A DNA stretch of 6,123 nucleotides from Dehalococcoidales bacterium (lineage in GTDB: Bacteria > Chloroflexota > Dehalococcoidia > Dehalococcoidales > Fen-1064). Within the stretch, counting starts at the first letter, position 1, and every line of letters starts with the position of its first letter. The stretch lies in contig JAQTOJ010000122.1 of the NCBI GenBank assembly GCA_028713395.1, forward strand, positions 1-6,123, in the 5' to 3' direction. A program made the position numbers and the translations under genes. The notes beneath the pieces are model-generated. The model searched no databases. It was not told the origin of the DNA and saw nothing but the letters and a program-made list of their open reading frames with translations. This document shows, in pieces, positions 1 to 5,084 of the stretch.

Positions 1-970
1 CGACTACATCATCTGCAACCATGCTGAGCCCGACCATTCCGGGGCGATTTCCCACGTGCTGGCGAAATACCCCGCCGCCGTAGTTGTCTGTACCGAAAGA
101 TGCAAGACCATGCTGATTGACCTTTTCGGCATCAGTGCGGAGAAGTTTAAAACGGTAAACGATAAAGAGACGATATCGCTGGGTAACAAAACACTGGAAT
201 TCATCCACCTACCCTGGGTGCATTGGCCGGAAACAATGGTCACCTATCTGAAGGAAGACAAAATCCTGTTCTCCTGCGACTTCTTCGGGTCGCACCTGTC
301 AACCACTGATTTCTACGTGACGGATGAAGGCCAGATGCTGGAAGCCGCCAAACGCTATTACGCCGAGATCATGATGCCGTTCCGCACCTTTATCCAGAAA
401 AACCTGGAAAAACTGCAAGGGTACGATATCAAGATCATCGCCCCCAGTCACGGGCCGATGCATGATAAACCTGCCGTCATTATCAACGCATATCATGCCT
501 GGGTCTTCGATGAGCCGAAGAATACCGTCGTGATTCCCTATACCTCAATGCACGGCAGCACGAAAAAAATGGTGGATTTCCTGGCATCGGCTCTGGCGCA
601 GCGCGGCGTCAAAGCTGAGGAATTCGAGTTGAGCGTGACCGATATCGGTAAGCTCGCCATCGCTCTGGTGGATGCCGGCACGATCATCATCGGCACCCCG
701 ACGGTGTTGACCCAGCCGCATCCCATTGTCATGTATGCCACGCTGCTGGCTAACGCCCTCAAACCCAAGGCGAAATTTGCCTCCGTGATCGGTTCTTACG
801 GCTGGGGCGGGAAGACCGTGGAAACTATTGCCGCCTCGATTCCCAACCTCAAGGTGGAGGTGCTGACGCCTGTGTACATCAAAGGCCAGCCTAAAGAAGC
901 AGATTATCAGGCGTTGGTAACACTGGCGGAAACTATTGCCCGGAAGCATAAAGAAGCCGGATTGAAATAG
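1..970 (+). CDS. fprA: Flavodiiron protein (A-type flavoprotein, FprA-like), 5'-truncated by window edge
   Basis: The reading frame is open from base 2 and ends at TAG 968-970, giving 322 visible residues. Flavodiiron proteins are usually about 400 residues, so roughly 75-80 N-terminal residues lie outside the window. The N-terminal metallo-beta-lactamase-like diiron domain shows HAEPDH at visible residues 7-12 (ligands H7, E9, D11), then H74 in LPWVHWPE, D93 in LFSCDFFG and H150 in APSHGP. The 67- and 19-residue spacings of the early ligands fit the family. A flavodoxin (FMN) domain begins near residue 167, with the phosphate loop TSMHGST followed by GTPTVLTQPHP and GSYGWGGKT. There is no C-terminal rubredoxin or flavin reductase fusion. 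The family reduces O2 to water and/or NO to N2O in the cytoplasm using electrons from rubredoxin, or from F420H2 in methanogens. The donor and the preferred substrate cannot be told from this sequence. The gene converges on a bacterioferritin gene and ends ahead of a strong terminator. Confidence 0.95.
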   Translation, partial: DYIICNHAEPDHSGAISHVLAKYPAAVVVCTERCKTMLIDLFGISAEKFKTVNDKETISLGNKTLEFIHLPWVHWPETMVTYLKEDKILFSCDFFGSHLSTTDFYVTDEGQMLEAAKRYYAEIMMPFRTFIQKNLEKLQGYDIKIIAPSHGPMHDKPAVIINAYHAWVFDEPKNTVVIPYTSMHGSTKKMVDFLASALAQRGVKAEEFELSVTDIGKLAIALVDAGTIIIGTPTVLTQPHPIVMYATLLANALKPKAKFASVIGSYGWGGKTVETIAASIPNLKVEVLTPVYIKGQPKEADYQALVTLAETIARKHKEAGLK

Positions 971-1010
971 TACTCCATTTAGAGAACCAGAAATAAGCGG
1001 AATGAAATGG

Positions 1011-1030
1011 ATTCCCGCTTTCGCGGGAAT
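1011..1030. repeat. Short palindromic hairpin repeat
   Basis: ATTCCCGC (1011-1018) and GCGGGAAT (1023-1030) form a perfect 8-bp stem with loop TTTC. With its flanks TGG and GACG, it looks like a dispersed palindrome I recall from many bacterial genomes. It lies 40 bases after the flavodiiron stop codon and just before the terminator. There is no U-tract directly after the stem, so it is probably a repeat and not itself the terminator. Copy number cannot be judged from this window. Confidence 0.6.
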
Positions 1031-1038
1031 GACGTATT

Positions 1039-1073
1039 AAAAAAGAGGAGAAATAAAATTTCTCCTCTTTTTT
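1039..1073. terminator. Bidirectional intrinsic terminator between convergent genes
   Basis: This is a perfect inverted repeat. AAAAAA, GAGGAG and AAAT (1039-1054) pair with ATTT, CTCCTC and TTTTTT (1058-1073) around a three-base loop AAA (1055-1057). In RNA from either strand the stem is followed by a run of U. It sits between the flavodiiron gene (+, ends 970) and the bacterioferritin gene (-, ends 1131), so it can stop transcription from both sides. The stem is long but its GC core is only six pairs. Confidence 0.9.
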
Positions 1074-1083
1074 ATTCTTTCCC

Positions 1084-1104
1084 ATCCCCGACCCGATCGG
1101 GGAT
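1084..1104. repeat. Palindromic hairpin (ATCCCCGA / TCGGGGAT)
   Basis: ATCCCCGA (1084-1091) and TCGGGGAT (1097-1104) make a perfect 8-bp stem with loop CCCGA. It lies 27 bases past the bacterioferritin stop codon in the direction of that gene, on the opposite side of the terminator from the 1011-1030 hairpin. There is no U-tract directly after it. It is probably part of a dispersed repeat, or an extra 3'-end hairpin on the bacterioferritin mRNA. Confidence 0.55.
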
Positions 1105-1130
1105 CCATAAAAATGGTCTACAACTATGAA

Positions 1131-1580
1131 CTAGAAACTTTCCGCCAGCGTGGTGAAAGTATCGTGGTGATCTTCTTCCTGCTGGAGAATCTCGCGGAAG
1201 AGGCGGTTGGTGGTTTCGTCGCCTTCTTTTTTGGCCATGGCAACGATCTCTTTGTATAAGGTCACGGCGTTAAGCTCATCCTTGATATCCTGCTCCACCA
1301 TTTCTTTCAGCGTGGTGCCGACGAAAATGGGAGACGGCTTGGTGGTAGGAATACCGCCCAGATAATAGAGCCTTTCGGCAATCATCTCGGCATGTTTCAT
1401 TTCTTCGATGGCGATCTTCTGGAAAGCATCGCGGACGGCGAAACCATTCACGCCGCTCCACTGCACATGCTGCCACATATACTGCACGGAAACCTGCATT
1501 TCGCGGGCGATCGCATCGTTCAACTTTGCCAGTAAAGCCTTGGAGACCTGGGTCGCGGGTTCTTTATTGTTAGCTGCCAT
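1131..1580 (-). CDS. bfr: Bacterioferritin-like ferritin
   Basis: The product is 149 residues, close to the ~158 of classical bacterioferritin, and is predicted to be a four-helix-bundle iron store and ferroxidase of the cytoplasm. The expected dinuclear-site residues are all present (numbering from the chosen start): E27 in REMQVS, E60 and H63 in EEMKHAE, E102 in DELNAV, and E135 and H138 in QEEDHH. Tyr34 matches the conserved tyrosine near the site. Met61, just after E60, matches the haem-ligating methionine of E. coli Bfr, so inter-subunit haem is possible, though non-haem relatives also carry EMKH. An in-frame ATG at 1598 would add six residues (MFREVN). It is rejected because the Shine-Dalgarno AGGGAGGT at 1585-1592 lies inside that extension and 4 bases before the ATG at 1580. 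The gene has its own -10 box. Convergence with the flavodiiron gene fits a joint role against oxygen and free iron (inference). Confidence 0.9.
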   Translation of the reverse strand: MAANNKEPATQVSKALLAKLNDAIAREMQVSVQYMWQHVQWSGVNGFAVRDAFQKIAIEEMKHAEMIAERLYYLGGIPTTKPSPIFVGTTLKEMVEQDIKDELNAVTLYKEIVAMAKKEGDETTNRLFREILQQEEDHHDTFTTLAESF

Positions 1581-1584
1581 ATTT

Positions 1585-1592
1585 ACCTCCCT
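1585..1592 (-). promoter_or_regulatory. Shine-Dalgarno that sets the bacterioferritin start
   Basis: On the minus strand AGGGAGGT precedes the ATG at 1580-1578 by four bases. It is a near-perfect ribosome-binding site and lies downstream of the alternative ATG at 1598, which has no such site. Confidence 0.85.
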
Positions 1593-1609
1593 GAACATTT
1601 AGTACTGGC

Positions 1610-1615
1610 ATTATA
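1610..1615 (-). promoter_or_regulatory. Consensus -10 box upstream of bacterioferritin
   Basis: The minus strand reads TATAAT, the exact sigma-70 -10 consensus, 29 bases before the chosen ATG at 1580. A start of transcription near 1602-1604 would leave a leader of about 22-24 bases holding the Shine-Dalgarno. At the expected 17-base spacing the -35 position reads ATATTA, a poor match, so an activator may be needed or the site may be fortuitous. No Fur- or OxyR-type operator was recognised. Confidence 0.5.
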
Positions 1616-1677
1616 CTTTTATGTTAAGCGGGTAATATGTGATTAAAGTTACGCCCAAAAAGATGATAAATTACTCT

Positions 1678-2595
1678 TTACCCAATGGCAAGCATGCGGT
1701 TGACTGAATTCAATGCCCTGACTCTAATTTCTTCCGGTACGGTAATCACGTAGCGGTTTTCCTGCAGCGCCCAGAGCACTTTTTCCAGCGTGATCTTCTT
1801 CATGTTGGGGCAAACAGCTTTATCGGTGGCGGGAATAAATACCTTCCCCGGATTTTCTTTTTGCAAGCGGTAAATGATCCCGACTTCCGTGCCGATGATG
1901 AATTCGGTTGCTTTGCTTTCCCGCACGAACCGGATCATCCCGCCGGTGGACATAACTTCATCCGCGGCGGCTTTGGCATCGGGGCGGCATTCCGGATGCA
2001 CCAACGCAATGGCGCCCGGGTGTTTTTGTTTTTCTTTCAAAATATCGTCACCAAGAATGCGCATATGGGTTGGACAAAACCCGGGCCAGAGGTGCATTTT
2101 CCGGCCGGTTTTTTCACCCACCCATTGCCCAAGATACTGGTCCGGCACAAAGAGTATTTCCTTGTTTTTGGGAATACTGTTCACCACCCGCACGGCATTG
2201 GCGGAAGTGCAGCAAATATCGGTTTCCGCTTTGACCGCCGCGGATGAATTGACGTAGCAGACCACCACGGCGCCGGGTAATTCACGTTTTTTCTCGATCA
2301 GTTTTTCCGGTGTGATCATATCCGCCATAGGGCAGCCGGACTCGAAATCGGGCAGCAACACCGTTTTCCCGGGGTTGACGATATACGCCGTCTCCGCCAT
2401 AAAGTGCACGCCGCAAAAAACGACCGTCTGCGCCTCGGTCTTGGCGGCTTGCTGGCTGAGTTCCAATGAATCCCCGATGAAATCGGCGATATCCTGCACT
2501 TCCGGTCTTTGATAGTTGTGCACCAAAATAACGGCATTTTTCTGCTTTTTCAGCCGGTTGATTTCGTTGACGATATCGTGATTTTGTGATTTCAT
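1678..2595 (-). CDS. nadA: Quinolinate synthase NadA
   Basis: The product is 305 residues, the usual length. NadA condenses iminoaspartate with dihydroxyacetone phosphate to quinolinate in de novo NAD synthesis, using an oxygen-sensitive [4Fe-4S] cluster in the cytoplasm. The three cluster cysteines of the family are visible: C61 in VVFCGVHFM, C174 in GFCPTH and C262 in AVCPNMK. Other family marks are HNYQRPE (from H26), GDSLELS, YVNSSA, HPEC (from H200) and GTEVG (235-239). The frame stays open for 26 more codons upstream to an ATG at 2673. Those codons run through the 2616-2710 palindromic repeat and give a basic, low-complexity stretch foreign to NadA, so the ATG at 2595, preceded by AAAGGCAG, is preferred. 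No nadB or nadC lies in the window. The gene follows MOSC by 124 bases, so co-transcription with that block is possible but uncertain. No clear terminator follows it. Confidence 0.96.
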   Translation of the reverse strand: MKSQNHDIVNEINRLKKQKNAVILVHNYQRPEVQDIADFIGDSLELSQQAAKTEAQTVVFCGVHFMAETAYIVNPGKTVLLPDFESGCPMADMITPEKLIEKKRELPGAVVVCYVNSSAAVKAETDICCTSANAVRVVNSIPKNKEILFVPDQYLGQWVGEKTGRKMHLWPGFCPTHMRILGDDILKEKQKHPGAIALVHPECRPDAKAAADEVMSTGGMIRFVRESKATEFIIGTEVGIIYRLQKENPGKVFIPATDKAVCPNMKKITLEKVLWALQENRYVITVPEEIRVRALNSVNRMLAIG

Positions 2596-2615
2596 TTTTA
2601 CTGCCTTTGGTTTTC

Positions 2616-2710
2616 GTCTTTGCGAGTCCGCCAAAGGCGGGCGCGGCAATCTCCGGGAGGCGGCGTTCCCCACCCTGAGATTGCTTCGTCATTTCATTTC
2701 TCGCAATGAC
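2616..2710. repeat. 95-bp palindromic repeat (REP/MITE-like)
   Basis: Left arm 2616-2653 begins GTCTTTGCGAG and ends GCAATCTC. Right arm 2677-2710, read on the other strand, begins GTCATTGCGAG and ends GCAATCTC. The outer 11 bases match with one mismatch and the inner 8 match exactly, while the middle parts differ. The left arm carries its own small hairpin, CCGCC-AAA-GGCGG (2628-2640). I recall the GTCATTGCGAG...GCAATCTC style as dispersed palindromes in several bacterial phyla. The element fills most of the gap between the MOSC stop (2720) and nadA (2595). It may act as an mRNA hairpin between them, and it falsely extends the nadA reading frame. Confidence 0.8.
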
Positions 2711-2719
2711 ATAGAAATA

Positions 2720-3157
2720 TTATTGTTTATTAATCGTATCGCCGGGAGCAACTCTGCCGCCCTTAATCACCCTCGTGAAAATACCTTCAGTCGGCATGAC
2801 ACAGGTGCCGACCTGCTGGTAAATGGCGCAGTGCGCATGGCATTCTTTGCCGATCTGGGTGACTTCTAAAACTACATCTTTACCAACCGTCAGCCGGGTG
2901 CCGATGGGTAAAGATACCAGTTCAATGCCTTCGGTCAGGAGATTCTCCGCGAAAGCCCCGGGGCCAACATCCGCCCCAAGTTTGCGCATCTTCTCGACGC
3001 TCTCATTCGCCAGTAGACTGACCTGCCGGTGCCAGGTAGAATCCGCATGGGCATCGCCCTGCAAACCGAAATCGGTGAGCAGCATACCTTCTTTGATGGG
3101 ATCTTTCTGGGTGCCTTTTTTCACGCTGCGGCAGATCGCTAATATTTTTGCCGGCAT
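2720..3157 (-). CDS. Single-domain MOSC protein
   Basis: The product is 145 residues and consists of one MOSC (molybdenum cofactor sulfurase C-terminal) domain. Visible family marks are GLQGDAHAD (31-39), RQVSLLA (44-50), GAFAENLLTEGI (67-78), the cysteine-rich GKECHAHCAIYQQVGTC (103-119) and the C-terminal GRVAPGD (134-140). C106 is the best candidate for the conserved MOSC cysteine; C110 and C119 are extra cysteines that I recall from a subgroup of stand-alone and MogA/MoaB-fused MOSC proteins. MOSC domains bind molybdenum cofactor or handle sulfur attached to it, but the role of stand-alone members is largely unproven. The ATG directly abuts the mnmA stop codon (TAG-ATG) and its Shine-Dalgarno lies inside mnmA, which implies translational coupling. 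No molybdenum cofactor gene is in the window, so a different sulfur-related role is possible. Confidence 0.88.
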   Translation of the reverse strand: MPAKILAICRSVKKGTQKDPIKEGMLLTDFGLQGDAHADSTWHRQVSLLANESVEKMRKLGADVGPGAFAENLLTEGIELVSLPIGTRLTVGKDVVLEVTQIGKECHAHCAIYQQVGTCVMPTEGIFTRVIKGGRVAPGDTINKQ

Positions 3158-4219
3158 CTATCTGTCCTCTGTTTTTGCTGTTTCTTCAATAGTACCACCA
3201 CCGAGCACTATGTCGCCATCATAAAATACCGCCGCCTGTCCGGGGGTGACGGCGGACTGCGGCTCGGTAAACTTGATTTTCACTTTGCTTCCAGAAACCG
3301 GCGTGACAGTTGCCGCCGCGCCGGTATGCAGGTAACGGATTTTTACCACTGCTTGAATGGGCATGGCAGGTTCGGGAATGGAAACCCAGTTAACGCCACT
3401 CACGGTGAGAGCGTCCGCAAGCAAGTCCTGCCGGCTGCCAACGATGACACGGTTGGCGGCGGTATCGATATCGATCACGTAAAGAGGCGTTGGGGTGGCA
3501 ATCCCCAGACCGTGACGCTGCCCGATGGTAAAGTGACTGATACCCTGATGTTTTGTCAGGATACGGCCGGTTTTATCCGTAATGTCACCTGTTGAGGACG
3601 CGCCGGTAGCGTACGTTTTTAAGAAGCGGCGGTAATCGTTATCCGGGATAAAGCAAATTTCCCGGCTTTCAGAAGATGCTGAAGGTAGCTCCAAATTTTT
3701 GGCGCGACTTCTGACCTCGTCTTTGTTCATAGCGCCCAGTGGGAACAGCGTGCCCGCTAATTGTGCCTGCGTTAATTGGTGGAGAAAATACGACTGGTCA
3801 CGCTTGGCATCCATCCCTTTCCGCAGGACATACCTATGGTTTTCCAAGGCAACCCGCGCGTAATGGCCGGTGGCTAATTTTTCTGCACCCAATTCCCGCG
3901 CCTTGTCATACAACAACCCGAATTTAATAAAACGGTTGCAACGCACACAGGGGTTAGGGGTGCGCCCGTGCTCATACTGGCGGCAAAAATCGGCAATAAT
4001 CGTCTCTTTGAAAAAAGATCGTAAATCGATGACGTAATGGGTGATCCCCAGTTTTTTGGCGACATTTTGCGCCAGAGAAGGCACTTTATCGGAAATGCTT
4101 TCCGCTTCCGGCACCACCAGCATGGTAATGCCGAACACCTCGTGTCCTTGTTCCAGCAATAAAGCGGCTGTTAGCGAAGAATCAACGCCCCCGCTCATGG
4201 CCACCGCGATTCGGCTCAC
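3158..4219 (-). CDS. mnmA: tRNA-specific 2-thiouridylase MnmA
   Basis: The product is 353 residues, near the usual 350-370. MnmA adenylates U34 of Lys, Glu and Gln tRNAs and replaces O2 with sulfur delivered from a cysteine desulfurase. The N-terminal ATP-pyrophosphatase domain has the PP-loop SGGVDSS (9-15), then HYVIDL (61-66), NPCVRCNRFIKF (89-100), GHYAR (118-122) and DQSYFL (141-146). C94 and C189 (in SREICFIPD) match the two catalytic cysteines C102 and C199 of E. coli. C91 adds a CxxC where E. coli has Asp. The central and C-terminal barrel domains follow, with GQRHGLG near 230 and the ending EPQSAVTPGQAAVFYDGD...LGGG. The start is GTG at 4219, overlapping the UPF0280 stop codon as GTGA, with GGAG nine bases upstream. 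No cysteine desulfurase gene lies beside it. Confidence 0.97.
   Translation of the reverse strand: MSRIAVAMSGGVDSSLTAALLLEQGHEVFGITMLVVPEAESISDKVPSLAQNVAKKLGITHYVIDLRSFFKETIIADFCRQYEHGRTPNPCVRCNRFIKFGLLYDKARELGAEKLATGHYARVALENHRYVLRKGMDAKRDQSYFLHQLTQAQLAGTLFPLGAMNKDEVRSRAKNLELPSASSESREICFIPDNDYRRFLKTYATGASSTGDITDKTGRILTKHQGISHFTIGQRHGLGIATPTPLYVIDIDTAANRVIVGSRQDLLADALTVSGVNWVSIPEPAMPIQAVVKIRYLHTGAAATVTPVSGSKVKIKFTEPQSAVTPGQAAVFYDGDIVLGGGTIEETAKTEDR
3165..3170 (-). promoter_or_regulatory. Shine-Dalgarno for MOSC inside mnmA 3' end
   Basis: The minus strand reads AGAGGA seven bases before the MOSC ATG at 3157. It lies wholly within the last codons of mnmA, so ribosomes ending mnmA can restart at the adjoining ATG. 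Confidence 0.7.
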
Positions 4220-4959
4220 GTAGTTTCGCTCCGCACCAGGTTGATCTTGCCCCAGGCTGCCATTTTATCCCCGATAATGACCGCAATGCCGCTAATATCG
4301 GGGACAATATTCACGGATTCAATGGCGCGTTGAATGTCATCCGCCGTCTGCACCAGGTTGCCCACCGCGGTGGCGGCGGCATCAGCCAGCGCGGCGGAAG
4401 GCGCGAGAATGATCGCCGCATCTGCTTTACCGAAACTAAGCGAATGTCCCACGGTACCGGAAGAAGTACAAACCCCCAGCGGAGTGTCCTGTGGTTCGAT
4501 CTGGAGCGCCAGTTTGCCGCTATAGGGGGAATCACCCGCATAGATGCCGATAAGCCGTGTCTTTGCCAGTTTCAGGAAGATATCGCCGCCGTTTTCCACG
4601 ATCACCTCGTCGGAATATTCCAGCAGCGCCCGCCCTACCACTTCCGCGAAAGCCCCCGCCACCGCCGCCATCGGCCCAACCCCGACTTTGGCCGTGGCTT
4701 CTGCCATCGTCCGGGCAATTTGCGGCGCGTCTTCACCGACCGGAAAGGGCGATAGTTCCGTGAGGAAACCCGGGTGACGGGCAATGTATTTTTCCAACAA
4801 TTCGCGTTGTTTGAGCACGACTTCAAGGGCTTTTTTCTTGAGGTTTTTGCGGGCACGGATCAACAGATCGGTTTCTTTCACGGTGACATTGAAAGAAACC
4901 AGATCGGTATCCTTGCTCCAGTGACGGTAAAAACGCGGTTTATATCCAGGTTCTTTCAT
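4216..4959 (-). CDS. UPF0280 family protein (ApbE-like fold), function unknown
   Basis: The product is 247 residues, typical for UPF0280. It starts with RFYRHWSKDTDLVSF (9-23) and VKETDLLIRA (27-36), as members of the family do, which supports the ATG at 4959. Further marks are GVGPMAAVAGAFAE (93-106), VENGGDIFL (121-129), CTSSGTVGHSLSFGKADAA (164-182) and ALADAAATAVGN (190-201). NGGD and the ADAxATA segment (D193, T197) resemble the metal/flavin site of ApbE FMN transferases, but the ApbE HxxDPxTG and N-terminal substrate motifs are missing. Flavin or nucleotide binding is therefore plausible, while FMN-transferase activity is not shown. No signal peptide or lipobox is present, so it is likely cytoplasmic. 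It overlaps mnmA by four bases (GTGA), which points to tight co-expression. There is no clear Shine-Dalgarno. A TATTTT 16 bases upstream of the ATG could make the mRNA nearly leaderless, but no -35 supports this. Confidence 0.88.
   Translation of the reverse strand: MKEPGYKPRFYRHWSKDTDLVSFNVTVKETDLLIRARKNLKKKALEVVLKQRELLEKYIARHPGFLTELSPFPVGEDAPQIARTMAEATAKVGVGPMAAVAGAFAEVVGRALLEYSDEVIVENGGDIFLKLAKTRLIGIYAGDSPYSGKLALQIEPQDTPLGVCTSSGTVGHSLSFGKADAAIILAPSAALADAAATAVGNLVQTADDIQRAIESVNIVPDISGIAVIIGDKMAAWGKINLVRSETT
4229..4232 (-). promoter_or_regulatory. Shine-Dalgarno for the GTG start of mnmA
   Basis: The minus strand reads GGAG nine bases before the GTG at 4219, inside the UPF0280 gene. Together with the GTGA start/stop overlap it fixes the mnmA start and suggests translational coupling. 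Confidence 0.6.
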
Positions 4960-4983
4960 AACTGTTGTCTTTGTAAAATACTC

Positions 4984-5064
4984 ATACCCTCCGCTCAGGC
5001 GAGGGAAGAGAAATTGTGTTTTTAGATAACAATTCTCCCTGTATCCCTCCTTACTGAGGAGGGA
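4984..5064. repeat. Paired-hairpin palindromic element in cysE-UPF0280 gap
   Basis: Two small hairpins face each other across a larger inverted repeat. Hairpin A pairs CCCTC (4987-4991) with GAGGG (5001-5005). Hairpin B pairs TCCCTCCT (5044-5051) with AGGAGGGA (5057-5064). Between them AATTGT (5012-5017) pairs with ACAATT (5029-5034), with a further GAG/CTC outside it after a one-base bulge. The whole left arm (4984-5017) is an imperfect reverse complement of the right arm (5029-5063). This resembles a REP doublet or small MITE. No poly-U follows either hairpin on either strand, so it is not a standard terminator. It fills most of the 125-base gap between cysE and UPF0280. Confidence 0.65.
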
Positions 5065-5084
5065 GGAAAAAGATGATGTTCGTG

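Noticed and set aside
1581..1598. Longer bacterioferritin start (ATG at 1598, adding MFREVN)
   Set aside because: The strong Shine-Dalgarno lies inside this extension and serves the ATG at 1580; the first ATG has no ribosome-binding site and sits only a few bases after the predicted transcription start.
1599..1677. Terminator for nadA in the gap before bacterioferritin
   Set aside because: Only a weak, bulged GGGTAA/TTACGCCC pairing is present and no U-tract follows, so no terminator is called.
1861..2257. Two overlapping open frames on the + strand, opposite nadA
   Set aside because: They are antisense to highly conserved NadA codons, have no recognisable domain, and are explained by the codon pattern of nadA.
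2596..2673. Longer NadA N-terminus starting at ATG 2673
   Set aside because: These 26 codons read through the palindromic repeat and resemble nothing in NadA; the 305-residue form has the normal family length.
5044..5064. CCCTCCT/AGGAGGG hairpin as the terminator of cysE
   Set aside because: No run of U follows the stem on the cysE transcript or on the opposite strand; it fits better as half of a paired-hairpin repeat.
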